Shown: positions 38,581-50,600 of the stretch, piece by piece
Layout: the number at the start of each line of letters is the position of its first letter
How positions within the stretch are numbered: position 1 is the first letter of the stretch
Assembly: GCF_004519545.1 (NCBI RefSeq)
Contig: NZ_SDKM01000006.1
Location: forward strand, 104,889 to 168,888
Direction of reading: 5' to 3'
Source of the DNA: Nocardioides guangzhouensis
Lineage (GTDB): Bacteria; Actinomycetota; Actinomycetes; Propionibacteriales; Nocardioidaceae
DNA: 64,000 nucleotides
The notes under the pieces: generated by a model
Databases searched by the model: none
What the model was told of the DNA's origin: nothing
What the model saw: only the letters and a program-made list of their open reading frames with translations
Program-made: the position numbers and the translations under genes

Positions 38581-40458
38581 TCAGCCCGCCGAGCGCAGGA
38601 ACTCCTCCAGGATCGGGCCGGCGGTCTGCGACCCGGACTGCCCGCGGTCGACGAACACGGCCACCGCAAGGTCGCCACGGATCGCGATCATCCACACGTG
38701 CGTGGGCAGCGGGTCGCCGGTGCCGAACTCGGCGGTGCCGGTCTTCGCGCCGATCGGCGGCCCCGGTACGTCGGCCAGGAACGCACCGCTGCCGTCGGTG
38801 ACCACCGCCCGCATGAGCTCGCGGAGCACCTGCGCCTCCCCTCCGGTGAGCGGCTCGGCCGGCTGCTCCCGGCTGGCGTCGTGGTCGGGCAGCAGCCGCG
38901 GCAGCACGGTCTTCCCCTGCACGACGGACGCCGCCACGGTGGCCATCGCCATCGGGGAGGCGAGCACCTTGCCCTGGCCGATGAGCGAGGCGGCCTTCTC
39001 GGTCTCGGAGGCGGCCTTGGGCACCGAGCCGAAGTACGCCGGGAACCCGAGGTCGTGGTCCACCCCCAGCCCGAGCGCCGCGGCGGCCTGAGTGAGGTCT
39101 CGCTCGCCGAGCTTGCCGTGCTGGGAGATGAAGGCGGTGTTGCAGGAGTTGGCCACGGCGGTGCGCAGCGCGATGTCACCGAGGGCGGAGGACGGGTAGT
39201 CGTCGTAGTTCTCGAACCGCTTGCCGTCCACGACGATCGACGGCGTGCAGGGCACGGTGGTGGACGGCTGCAGCCCGGCCCGCAGGAGGGCAAGCGAGGT
39301 GACCACCTTCATCGTGGATCCGGGGGCGTACTGCCCGAAGGTCGCGGTGTTGTACCCGTCCGAACCCGGCCCGCTGGCCGCGGCCAGGACGTCGCCGGTG
39401 GACGGGCGGATCGCGACCACGGCGCTGGCCGGGCCGATGCCGGCGAGCGCCGCCTCCGCATCGGTCTGCAGGCCGGGGTCGAGGGTCGTGCGCAGCGGCT
39501 CGCCGTTGGTCTCGTCGGCCGTGAACAGAACCCGCTCCTCCTTCCCACCGACGGCCTGGATGCGGATGCCCGGGGTGCCGCCCAGCTCGTCGTCGTACCT
39601 CGCCTGCAGCCCGGACAGGCCGACCTCGTCGCCGGGGCGCACCGCGCCGTCCGACTTCTCCACGATCTCGGCGGTGGCCGGCCCGACCCGGCCCAGGATC
39701 GGGGCCGCGAACTCGCGGGTCGGCGCCAGCGGCATCTCGCCGCCGATGCCGACGGCACCGGGGATCGCGTCCAGCCCGGCGCCGCGCACGGACCCCGCGT
39801 CGGACTCGCGCAGCACCAGCGCCTCGACGAAGGCCTGGGGGCCGGCGGCCTTCACGAGCTTCGCGTACGGCGTGGGGTCGACGTCGAGCAGCCCGGCCAG
39901 CGCGCGGGCCGAGACCGGGGCCTGAGCGGCCTTGACCTTGGTCTTGTCGATACCGAACCGGACCACGGGCCGCGCCGTCACCAGCGGCTCGTCGCCGGCG
40001 CCGAGGATGTCGCCGCGGCGGGCCCGCAGCGTCGTGCTCTCGAGGCGTTCCCCCGACGCCAGCGAGGGCTCGACGAGCGACGGCACCCAGGTCACGAGCC
40101 AGTCGTCGCCGTCCGGCTCGAGGGTGGCCTCGGCGTCGTACTCCCAGGGGCCGGCGGGGGTCTGCCACGCCCAGTGCAGCATCGCGGTCCCCGCGTCGTC
40201 GGCCACCTCGACGTCCCCGGCGCTGACCTCCACGTCGTACTCACCGAGGTCGCCAAGCGTCCGGTCGAGGTCCTCCTGGCCGCCGCCGGAGACCGTCAGG
40301 TCGCCGAGGTCGCCCTTGGTCAGGGCGGCGGCGAGGTCGGCTGCGTACTCCTCGGCCGCGTCCTGGCGGGCACCGTCGTCGGTGCACGCCGTCAGCGTGC
40401 CGAGCTGGAGCACGATCGCGGCCGTCGTGACGGGAACCCGGATCCCGAGCCTGCGCAT
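38581..40458 (-). CDS. Penicillin-binding transpeptidase lipoprotein (class B type, NTF2-like N-domain)
   Basis: 625 residues from ATG 40458. Signal with lipobox LGTLTAC near residue 25, an NTF2-like/MecA_N domain (YAADLAAALTKGDLGDLTVSG), a dimerisation domain, and a transpeptidase domain with S381-TMK, SCN (VANSCNTAF) and KTGT (GAKTGTAEF). It crosslinks peptidoglycan outside the membrane; lipid anchoring instead of a TM helix, and the MecA-like N-domain, resemble the PBPs found in antibiotic-tolerant actinobacteria. The start shares a base with the upstream acetyltransferase stop (TGATG). Confidence 0.9.
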   Translation of the reverse strand: MRRLGIRVPVTTAAIVLQLGTLTACTDDGARQDAAEEYAADLAAALTKGDLGDLTVSGGGQEDLDRTLGDLGEYDVEVSAGDVEVADDAGTAMLHWAWQTPAGPWEYDAEATLEPDGDDWLVTWVPSLVEPSLASGERLESTTLRARRGDILGAGDEPLVTARPVVRFGIDKTKVKAAQAPVSARALAGLLDVDPTPYAKLVKAAGPQAFVEALVLRESDAGSVRGAGLDAIPGAVGIGGEMPLAPTREFAAPILGRVGPATAEIVEKSDGAVRPGDEVGLSGLQARYDDELGGTPGIRIQAVGGKEERVLFTADETNGEPLRTTLDPGLQTDAEAALAGIGPASAVVAIRPSTGDVLAAASGPGSDGYNTATFGQYAPGSTMKVVTSLALLRAGLQPSTTVPCTPSIVVDGKRFENYDDYPSSALGDIALRTAVANSCNTAFISQHGKLGERDLTQAAAALGLGVDHDLGFPAYFGSVPKAASETEKAASLIGQGKVLASPMAMATVAASVVQGKTVLPRLLPDHDASREQPAEPLTGGEAQVLRELMRAVVTDGSGAFLADVPGPPIGAKTGTAEFGTGDPLPTHVWMIAIRGDLAVAVFVDRGQSGSQTAGPILEEFLRSAG

Positions 40459-41243
40459 CAGTCGATCGCCCCCCGGTAGGCCTGGCTGGTCGGCTCCGAC
40501 GGCCGGAACCCGAGCTTCTGGTAGAGCCGGCTCGGCGCCTCGCCGGCATCGGCCAGGATCACCCAGGTGTGCACGCCGCGGCCGGCCGCCCACGCGCCCG
40601 CCTCGCCGAGCAGGTGCGAGGTGAGCCCGCGCCGGCGGTGCGAGGCCTTGGTCATGACGTCCTGGTAGCGCGCCACCCCGCCCCCGCAGTCGAGGATGCC
40701 CTGGTCGGCGGCCAGCTCGTCGCCGGCGAAGGCGCCGAGGAAGACGGCGTCCCCGGACCCGACCAGCCGGCGCCGGGCCTCGGTCGAGCCGTGCTCGTGC
40801 TCGACGCGTCCCGGACGGCCCCGTTCCTCCTCGGTCAGGTCGGCCAGGCGCAGCGCGTGGGACTGGGCCCAGTCGTCGTCGGTCTCGAGCGGCCGGACGG
40901 CGTACCCCTCGGGCAGCGGCCGCCGCTCCGGCCGCGCGTCCCGGACCAGCACGTCCTCGTGCTCGATCCGCATCCCGAGGGCCTCCCACGAGGCGTGGTC
41001 GCCCGGGTCGGCCGCCAGACCGATCGCACGGTGCCGGGCGTCCGGGAAGCAGGTCGCGAACAGCGCGTCCCACCTCGACGCGTCGTCGACCGCGGCGCGG
41101 TCGGTGACCAGCACGAAGTTGCCCCAGTGGTACGCCGGGTTGGCCGGCGTGCGCACCACGAGGTGGTCGGCGTGCTCCTCGACCGACGAGCCGGAGGCAG
41201 CCAGTACGGCGAGGTCGGTGTGCCAGCTCAGGGGGGCGTCCAC
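40458..41243 (-). CDS. GNAT acetyltransferase
   Basis: 261 residues from GTG 41243. The C-terminal GNAT fold has VARYQDVMTKASHRRRGLTSHLLGEA (acetyl-CoA loop around residue 205) and SRLYQKLGFRPSEPT. The N-terminal 100 residues (AYHWGNFVLVTDRA) resemble a second, degenerate GNAT half. TAGGGT 7 nt before the start suggests a leaderless promoter for this and the coupled PBP gene. Confidence 0.82.
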   Translation of the reverse strand: MDAPLSWHTDLAVLAASGSSVEEHADHLVVRTPANPAYHWGNFVLVTDRAAVDDASRWDALFATCFPDARHRAIGLAADPGDHASWEALGMRIEHEDVLVRDARPERRPLPEGYAVRPLETDDDWAQSHALRLADLTEEERGRPGRVEHEHGSTEARRRLVGSGDAVFLGAFAGDELAADQGILDCGGGVARYQDVMTKASHRRRGLTSHLLGEAGAWAAGRGVHTWVILADAGEAPSRLYQKLGFRPSEPTSQAYRGAID

Positions 41244-41256
41244 GCGGACGACCCTA
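41244..41256 (-). promoter_or_regulatory. Leaderless-type -10 for the GNAT-PBP pair
   Basis: The minus strand reads TAGGGT (41251-41256), then 7 nt to GTG 41243. Confidence 0.45.
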
Positions 41257-41865
41257 GCGACCGTCCGGGTGCTCCTCGTGGTGGCGCCCGGCGTAGCGCC
41301 CGTCGACGAACAGCAGCGGGTGCTCGGCGTCGGTGGTGCCGAGCCCGACCACCCGGCCGATCACGACGTGGTGGTCGCCGCCGTCGTGCACCGCCTCGAT
41401 CTCGCACTCGACGTGGCCGAGGATCCCGGACAGCAGCGGCGCGCCGGTCACCGGCGCCGGGGTCCAGGACAGCCCGGCGAACTTGTCGATGCCCCGGGTC
41501 GCGAAGGTGTCGGAGACGTGCTCCTGGTCGCGGGCCAGGAGGTTGACCGCGAACACCCCGGACCGCTCGATCGACGGCCAGGACCGGGAGGTGCGGGCCG
41601 GGCAGAACAGCACCAGCGGCGGGTCCAGCGAGACGCTGGTGAACGACTGGCAGGTCAGGCCGACCGGGCGCCCGTCGTCGGTCGAGGTGACCACGGTGAC
41701 CCCGGTGGCGAACCGGCCGAGGGTGTCGCGGAAGGAGCGGGCCGCGGCCGGGTCGTGGACCGGGCTGTCCTCGCCGGGCCGGAACTGGAAGCCGAAGTCG
41801 CCCTGCCAGGACTCCACGATCCACTGGCTGGGCCACGTCTCGGCGTCTCCGACGGGCTTGCTCAT
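41254..41865 (-). CDS. Flavin reductase-like FMN-binding protein
   Basis: 203 residues from ATG 41865, overlapping the serine-hydrolase stop (ATGA). Split-barrel flavin reductase domain: RDTLGRFATGVTVVTSTDDG, PVGLTCQSFTSVSLDPPLVLF and GVFAVNLLARDQEHVSDTFA are classic for the reductase component of two-component monooxygenases. CEIEAVHDGGDHHVVIGRV follows. It likely supplies reduced FMN or FAD to an oxygenase encoded elsewhere. Confidence 0.88.
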   Translation of the reverse strand: MSKPVGDAETWPSQWIVESWQGDFGFQFRPGEDSPVHDPAAARSFRDTLGRFATGVTVVTSTDDGRPVGLTCQSFTSVSLDPPLVLFCPARTSRSWPSIERSGVFAVNLLARDQEHVSDTFATRGIDKFAGLSWTPAPVTGAPLLSGILGHVECEIEAVHDGGDHHVVIGRVVGLGTTDAEHPLLFVDGRYAGRHHEEHPDGR

Positions 41866-43194
41866 GCCAGCGGGGACCCGCCCGGGATCGGCGCGGCGGG
41901 GTCGTAGGGCGAACGGGTCAGGATGAACGTGGCGAGGTCCAGGTGGCTGACCGAGCCGTCGTCGTTGCGGACGACCTCCAGCTCCTCGCCGTGCATGTAG
42001 CCGCTGCTGCCGACCAGGCGACCGTCCCGGAGCTGGTGCCGGTAGGCCTCCACGCCGGCCCGGCGGGTGACCAGCGCGTCGCCCTCCCAGGTCATGGTGA
42101 TCACCGAGGTCCCCCAGTGCCACTGGCCGAGCACGTCGCGCACCGCGTCGGGTACCGAGGTCGACGGCGTCCACGCGGGCGGGATGGTCGGCTCGCAGGC
42201 CTCGAGCTCGGCGAGCAGGTCGATCGCGACCTGGCCGGCGGGCATCCCGGCGGTGGCGTTGGCCATTGCGACCACGCCGGTGCGCCGCTTGCGGTCGACG
42301 AAGCAGGTGGCGATGAAGCCGGGCATCGAGCCGGTGTGCCCGACCAGGGTGCCGGAGCCGCCGCGGAACATCTGGAAGCCGAGCCCGTGCGCGTAGTCGA
42401 GGCCGGTGTCGAGCGCCCCGGACTGCGGGACGTACGCCGTCTCCAGCCGCTCCTTCGGCAGCACGTCGGGGTGGCCGTCGAGCAGGAACCCGCAGTACGT
42501 CGCGAGGTCGGCGACGGTGCTCCACAGCTGCCCGGCCGGTGCCATCGCCCCGGTGTCGGGGTGCGGCTCGTGGAGCACCTCGCCGCTGAACGGGTGCACG
42601 CTCGTCCCCTGCGCGTGCGGCGCGGAGAACTGGTAGGACGTGCGGTCCATGCCCAGCGGGGCGCAGATCCGGTCGCGCACGTTGTCCCACCACGCGCCGC
42701 CGTGCAGCCGGGACACCACCTCGCCGAGCACGCCGTACGCCAGGTTGGAGTAGTGGAAGGTCTCCCCGACCCCGAACGCCGCGTCGGAGCCGTCGTTCGC
42801 GGCGTCGAGCTCGCCGAACCCGCCGCCCTCCGACCGCTCCCACCAGGGGCCGTTCGGCTCGGCCTGGTAGCCGGCGTTGTGGGCGAGCAGGCCGCGGATC
42901 GTGCGGTCGCCGTAGCCGACGTCGCCGAGCACCGAGGAGACGGTGGCGTCGAGCGACAGCCGCCCCTCCTCGACCAGCTGCAGGACCAGGACCGCGGTGA
43001 AGGTCTTGGTGATCGAGCCGATCTTGTACTGGGTGTCGACCGGGTCGCCGGGGACGTCGCCGTACCCCGCGGACCAGACGAGGTCGCCGTCGCGGACCAC
43101 GCCGGCCACCATCGACGGCAGCCGGCCGGCCACCTGCCAGTGGGCGACCTTCGCGAGCAGCCGGCGGGCGGTCGGGTCGAAGACGGAGGTCACC

Positions 43195-43202
<8 letters not shown>
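41862..43202 (-). CDS. Serine hydrolase (class C beta-lactamase family)
   Basis: 446 residues from GTG 43202, overlapping the gcvP stop by 8 bp. Catalytic S63-ITK66, [10 protein letters not shown] (YxN) and HTGSMPGF (HxG) identify the AmpC/EstB/DD-peptidase fold; the roughly 100-residue C-terminal extension is beta-rich. There is no signal peptide, so it is probably a cytoplasmic esterase or peptidase and not a resistance beta-lactamase. It is the last but one gene of the gcvP transcription unit. Confidence 0.87.
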
Positions 43203-46065
<2,863 letters not shown>

Positions 46066-46113
46066 CGGGGGCTCCTCGAAGGGTCGTCCGGGTCGCCCTC
46101 CCCCTCTGTCACC

Positions 46114-46245
46114 GGGCCCGCGGGCCCTGCTCCAGAGTTGCCAGCCCGCACGGTCCGGGCGCCTGAGAGGTTCCGGGGAGGATTTGCCCCTTCGGCGCTC
46201 CGCTCCGGTCTGGGGCGACCGGGCGGAGACTCTCCCGTGCGGGAT
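46114..46245 (-). ncRNA. Glycine riboswitch (single aptamer visible)
   Basis: On the minus strand the conserved blocks occur in order: CGGGAGAG, GCGCCGAAGGGGCAA, CCTCTCAGGC, GGACCGTGCGGG and ACTCTGGAG (46130 to 46244). These are the hallmark core of the glycine aptamer. A 14-bp palindrome (GGGCCC-GC-GGGCCC, 46114-46127) lies between the aptamer and the gcvP start and may be the expression platform. Only one aptamer can be seen. The gcvP SD is about 50 nt further on. Confidence 0.93.
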
Positions 46246-46282
46246 TGGTCAGCGCGGTCGAATCTACCACCGCAACGAGGAC

Positions 46283-46311
46283 CGGCCCGCCACCACGGGG
46301 GTGACGGGCCG
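46283..46311 (-). terminator. Hairpin after the MerR-type (ResR-like) gene
   Basis: CGGCCCG (46283-46289) pairs with CGGGCCG (46305-46311), continued by CACC/GGTG after one mismatch, with a 5-nt loop. It begins 26 bp past the stop and separates the regulator from the riboswitch-gcvP unit. Confidence 0.6.
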
Positions 46312-46337
46312 ATCCGGAAGGTCGGTGGGGTGCGGAC

Positions 46338-46946
<609 letters not shown>

Positions 46947-47050
46947 GTGCTTCCTCCGTTGCTACTCCGTTGGGCGTAACTCCTGGGGGAAGGTGCCGCC
47001 GCGGTCGGGGTCAACCACAACGGTGGAGTTACAACAGAGACAGTTCAAGG

Positions 47051-47120
47051 TAAGCCTCTGCCTGAGGGTTCGCAACGAAACGGGCGGCGTGTCGCAAACC
47101 CTCAACCTCTGCTTGAGGGT
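47051..47120. promoter_or_regulatory. Paired MerR-type operator sites
   Basis: A perfect 8-bp inverted repeat ACCCTCAA/TTGAGGGT with a 7-bp centre CCTCTGC lies at 47098-47120. A second, degenerate site with the same centre, CCTCTGCCTGAGGGTT, lies at 47055-47070, 51 bp away. Both sit between the two MerR-cluster genes and before the ResR-like start, so either MerR protein (this one or FtsR) may bind here. Confidence 0.55.
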
Positions 47121-47145
47121 GAGGTTTCTTCCCCTCCTCCGAGCA

Positions 47146-47613
47146 TCAGTGACTCTCGAAGTCCTCGGGGGTGACGTGGTCGAGGAACTCCCGGAACTTC
47201 TCGACCTCGTCCTCCTGCTCCTCGGGCACCGCCAGGCCGGCGACGTCGAGCACGTCCTCGGCACACACGATCCGCGAGCCGGTGCGCAGCGCCAGCGCTA
47301 TCGAGTCCGACGGCCGGGCGCTCACCTCCACCCCGGAGCCGAACACCAGCACGGCGTAGAAGACGCCGTCCTTCATGTCGGTGATGCGCACCTCGGTGAG
47401 CTCGTTGCCGGTCTCCTCGACGATGCTCTTCATCAGGTCGTGGGTCAGCGGTCGCGGGGGTACGACGCCCTGCTGGGCGAACGCGATCGCGGTCGCCTCC
47501 ACGGCCCCGATCCAGATCGGGAGGTACCGCTCCCCCGAGACCTCCCGCAGCAGGACGATCGGCTGGTTCGACGGCATCTCGACCCGCACTCCGATGACAT
47601 CCACTTCACGCAT
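47146..47613 (-). CDS. DUF151 bifunctional nuclease-domain protein
   Basis: 155 residues. DUF151/BFN domain: PIVLLREVSGERYLPIWIGAVEATAIA and SARPSDSIALALRTGSRIVC are signatures. The plant homologue has nuclease activity; the bacterial function is unknown. It keeps the Rv1829 position between the two MerR genes. TAGGGT lies 6 nt before the ATG (leaderless). Confidence 0.88.
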   Translation of the reverse strand: MREVDVIGVRVEMPSNQPIVLLREVSGERYLPIWIGAVEATAIAFAQQGVVPPRPLTHDLMKSIVEETGNELTEVRITDMKDGVFYAVLVFGSGVEVSARPSDSIALALRTGSRIVCAEDVLDVAGLAVPEEQEDEVEKFREFLDHVTPEDFESH

Positions 47614-47625
47614 GCGGCCACCCTA
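47614..47625 (-). promoter_or_regulatory. Leaderless-type -10 for the DUF151 gene
   Basis: TAGGGT on the minus strand (47620-47625), 6 nt before ATG 47613. Confidence 0.5.
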
Positions 47626-47688
47626 CTCCCGGGGTGGGGGCCACCGAACCCCGTCGGTGGCGCCGGTCGGCGAGACGCCGGAGATCGC

Positions 47689-48426
47689 TCAGTGGGTGGC
47701 GCGCAGGCCGACCTTGACCAGGGTCGCGTGCAGCTTCACCGACAGCGCCGCGATCTCGGCGACGGTCTCCTCGGCACGCGCCTTGGCTGCGGCGTCCCGG
47801 CCGAACTTGGCCGGGGCCACCACCTGCTCGACCAGACCGACCTCGCGGTCAGCGGCGGTCTTGAAGGCCCGCAGGTGGCGCGGCTCGACGCCGTACCCGG
47901 AGAGCTCGAGGGCGACGGTGGCGATGAGCAGGTCGTCGGCGCCGAAGTGGCCGCTCCGGCTCGCCTTCACCAGGCCGAAGGTCTCGAGCTGGGCCAGCAG
48001 GTCCTCGTCGATCCGGGCGGTCTTGAGCAGCTCCCTGCGGGAGAGCCGCAGGTCGCTGGTGCGGGTGAAGGAGTCCGCGCTCGGCATGCCGTCACTGGCC
48101 AGCGCCACCTTGGGGACGGTCGGCACCACGGACTCGATCGGAGGCGGTTCGAGACCGCGGTCGATCGCGTCGAGGTGCTCGCCGATGACCTTGAGCGGGA
48201 GGTAGTGGTCGCGCTGCATCCGCAGGATGTAGCGCAGCCGCTCGACGTCGGCCGGGGAGAACTTGCGGTAGCCGGCGGGGGTCCGCTCCGGGTGGATCAG
48301 CCCCTTGTCCTCGAGGAACCGGATCTTCGGGATCGAGATCCCGGGGAAGTCGGGGCGCAGCTGCCCGAGGACCTCCCCGATGTTGAGCCGCGCCCGGGAC
48401 GACGCCGCTGCGGAGGTCACGGTCAC
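47689..48426 (-). CDS. ftsR: MerR-family regulator FtsR (Rv1828-like)
   Basis: 245 residues from GTG 48426, overlapping the garA stop (GTGA). N-terminal MerR fold: LNIGEVLGQLRPDFPGISIPKIRFLEDKGL, RKFSPADVERLRYIL. The second domain with RLSRRELLKTARIDEDLLAQLE is the long C-terminal effector-like domain of this group. In Corynebacterium FtsR activates ftsZ. Candidate targets here are the sites at 47051-47120. Confidence 0.87.
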   Translation of the reverse strand: MTVTSAAASSRARLNIGEVLGQLRPDFPGISIPKIRFLEDKGLIHPERTPAGYRKFSPADVERLRYILRMQRDHYLPLKVIGEHLDAIDRGLEPPPIESVVPTVPKVALASDGMPSADSFTRTSDLRLSRRELLKTARIDEDLLAQLETFGLVKASRSGHFGADDLLIATVALELSGYGVEPRHLRAFKTAADREVGLVEQVVAPAKFGRDAAAKARAEETVAEIAALSVKLHATLVKVGLRATH

Positions 48427-48953
48427 CCGCCCTGGCCCGCGTGGCTGGCGAAGTAGACGAGGCGGTACTTGCCGATCTGGACCTCGTCACCGTCCTGGAG
48501 GGTGACCTCGTCGATCCGGTCCCGGTTGACGTAGGTGCCGTTGAGGCTGCCGACGTCGGAGACGGTGTAGCCGCCGCCACTGCGGCGGAACTCGGCATGG
48601 CGACGGGACACGGTCACGTCGTCGAGGAAGATCTCGCTCTCGGGGTGCCGGCCGGCGGTGACCAGGTCGGTGTCGAGCAGGAAACGGGAGCCGGCGCTCG
48701 GGCCGCGCTGCACGACCAGCAGGGCGTGGCCCCGCGGGAGCGCGTCGACCGCCGCCGAGTCCGCGTGGTTGAGTCCGCGGTCGTCGGACTCGGCCTTGTC
48801 GGGAGCGCCGAACGTGATCGTCGCGGTGCTCTCGACGGCCGGCTCCGCGGGCACCGGCGGCTCGGCCTCGGCCGTGACGATCCGGGTGCCGCACTGCGAG
48901 CAGAACCGAGCGTCGTCGGGGTTCTGCTCGCCACAGTTGGTGCAGTACGGCAT
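48423..48953 (-). CDS. garA: GarA-type FHA protein with an N-terminal zinc ribbon
   Basis: 176 residues from ATG 48953 (GGAGGAG upstream). The N terminus has a double-CxxC zinc ribbon, YCTNCGEQNPDDARFCSQCG; residues 85-170 form the FHA domain (AGRHPESEIFLDDVTVSRRH, LNGTYVNRDRI). GarA of mycobacteria, when unphosphorylated, inhibits 2-oxoglutarate-consuming enzymes; PknG/PknB phosphorylate an N-terminal Thr motif. Here the linker has ESTATITFG in that place. Mycobacterial GarA lacks the zinc ribbon. Its place between gcvH and ftsR is the conserved one. Confidence 0.88.
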   Translation of the reverse strand: MPYCTNCGEQNPDDARFCSQCGTRIVTAEAEPPVPAEPAVESTATITFGAPDKAESDDRGLNHADSAAVDALPRGHALLVVQRGPSAGSRFLLDTDLVTAGRHPESEIFLDDVTVSRRHAEFRRSGGGYTVSDVGSLNGTYVNRDRIDEVTLQDGDEVQIGKYRLVYFASHAGQGG

Positions 48954-49045
48954 GGACGCTCCTCCAGACACTCGGGACCATCGACCCGGGAACCCTCAAC
49001 CGGTGGTCGAGGTTGACGGTTCCAACCTATCAGTCGGCGGGTGGA

Positions 49046-49438
49046 TCAGTCGGACAGTGACGACTCGTACGTCGCCGCGTCCATCAGACCGTCCACGTCC
49101 CCGGCGTTCGTGGGGACCACCTCGAACAGCCAGCCGCCGCCGTAGGGGTCGGAGTTGACGAGCTCGGGCGTCGCGTCGAGCGCCTCGTTGCGGGCCACGA
49201 CCTCGCCGCTGACGGGGGCGTAGACGTCGCTCACGGACTTCGTCGACTCGAGCTCGCCGACGGTGCCGTCGGCGATCACCGTGTCCCCCACCTCGGGCAG
49301 CGAGACGTAGACGATGTCGCCCAGGGCGTCCTGCGCGAAGTGGGTGATCCCGATCCGGACCGACCCCTCGGCCTCGCCGGGAACCCGGACCCACTCGTGC
49401 TCGCTGGTGTACTTCAGTTCCTCGGGGTACACGGTCAC
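49046..49438 (-). CDS. gcvH: Glycine cleavage system H protein
   Basis: 130 residues. The lipoyl lysine is K67 in LESTKSVSDVYAP; YTSEHEWVRV is the N-terminal signature. GcvH carries the aminomethyl group from GcvP (43195-46065) to the T protein. GAGGAA precedes the GTG; VTVYPEE could start two codons later. It belongs to the same minus-strand cluster but is separated from gcvP by regulators, so it may be regulated differently. Confidence 0.95.
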   Translation of the reverse strand: MTVYPEELKYTSEHEWVRVPGEAEGSVRIGITHFAQDALGDIVYVSLPEVGDTVIADGTVGELESTKSVSDVYAPVSGEVVARNEALDATPELVNSDPYGGGWLFEVVPTNAGDVDGLMDAATYESSLSD

Positions 49439-49510
49439 TTCCTCGTCGTGGTGGCGGCCGGGCCCGCTGGGACCCTCCGCCGGTCGGGTGGGACGTGCTT
49501 CGGTCGCAGG

Positions 49511-50275
49511 CTACTGCCCGCCCTCGGGTTCGGCGTAGCGAGGTGCCTCGTCGGGGACCACCGACTCGATCTCGAGCTCGTCGTGCTTCTCGAAGGTGAT
49601 GGTGCCGCCCTCGTCGCGCACCCGGTCGACGGGGCCGGTGGCGAAGTCGAGGGACCCGGCCAGCGTGGTCGGCTCGCCGATCGCGTCGATGACGTACGGC
49701 GCGTCGATGACCTGGCCGTCCACCTCGATGCCGCGCGAGGTCTCCTCCACGGAGGTCTGCGCGACCACCCGGATCCGGTCGTTGAACTCCATGGCCTCGG
49801 CACCGGCGGCCCGCAGCTCCTGGATGATGTCGATCAGGGTGTCGTCCTGGATCTCGCCCCGGTCGTCGGTGATGGTGATCCGGACGCCCGGCCCGACCGT
49901 CGGCACCGTCCCGGCGAGGATGCTCAGGGTGTTGGACTCCTGGCGGGCCTGCTCGAGCGCCGCCTGCCGGCTCGACGTCGAGGTCTGCAGGTCGTCGCGG
50001 GTGCGCCGCAGCCGGTCGATCTCGTTCTCAGCCCGCTGGGCGGTGCCGGCGAGGCCGTCGAGGACCCGGATCAGGTCGGATTGACGCAGGGCGCCGTACT
50101 GGTCGTCCTCCTCGGTGGAGCGGACCTGGGTCATCGCCGCGAAGCCGACCGCGGCGAGCAGCACGCCGACCACCACTTGGGCCCGGCTCGGCCTGGCCGT
50201 CAGCGCGCCCCACAACCGGTCCCGGCCGCTCGGCGGCGGGGACTCCCGGGTGTCGTCGGGGCGCTCGTCAGGCAT
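49511..50275 (-). CDS. DUF881 membrane-anchored protein (second copy)
   Basis: 254 residues. One N-terminal membrane helix (RAQVVVGVLLAAVGFAAMTQV) then a coiled coil (RLRRTRDDLQTSTSSRQAALEQARQ) and the extracytoplasmic DUF881 domain (PGVRITITDDRG, LRAAGAEAMEFNDRIRV). It keeps the Rv1825 position; relatives are implicated in envelope assembly and division. It overlaps sbp by 8 bp. Confidence 0.88.
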   Translation of the reverse strand: MPDERPDDTRESPPPSGRDRLWGALTARPSRAQVVVGVLLAAVGFAAMTQVRSTEEDDQYGALRQSDLIRVLDGLAGTAQRAENEIDRLRRTRDDLQTSTSSRQAALEQARQESNTLSILAGTVPTVGPGVRITITDDRGEIQDDTLIDIIQELRAAGAEAMEFNDRIRVVAQTSVEETSRGIEVDGQVIDAPYVIDAIGEPTTLAGSLDFATGPVDRVRDEGGTITFEKHDELEIESVVPDEAPRYAEPEGGQ

Positions 50276-50600
50276 GGAAGATGTGCCGCCTGATCATCGC
50301 GACGTTGGAGAAGATCCGGATGCCGAGGACGACGATGACGCCGGTCGACAGCTGCGCGCCGACGCCGAGCTTGTCGCCGAGGAACACGATCGCCGCGGCG
50401 ATGAACACGTTGCTGAAGAACGACACCACGAAGACCTTGTCGTCGAAGATGCCGTCGAGGTACGCGCGCAGGGCACCGAACACGGCGTCGAGGGCGGCGA
50501 CCACCGCGATCGGCAGGTAGGGCTCGAGGCCGAGCGGCACCTCGGGCTGGAAGATCAGTCCGAGCACCACGCCCACGAGCAGTCCGAGAACCGCGATCAC
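50268..50600 (-). CDS. sbp: Small basic membrane protein (DUF1290)
   Basis: 110 residues from GTG 50600 (AAGGAGA 7 nt upstream). Three to four hydrophobic helices (VIAVLGLLVGVVLGLIF, YLPIAVVAALDAVFGAL, FSNVFIAAAIVFLGD, VIVVLGIRIFSNVAMI) typical of the sbp/YlxC-type membrane proteins next to division and DUF881 genes. The upstream DUF881 stop overlaps the start (GTGA). Confidence 0.88.
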   Translation of the reverse strand: MIAVLGLLVGVVLGLIFQPEVPLGLEPYLPIAVVAALDAVFGALRAYLDGIFDDKVFVVSFFSNVFIAAAIVFLGDKLGVGAQLSTGVIVVLGIRIFSNVAMIRRHIFHA

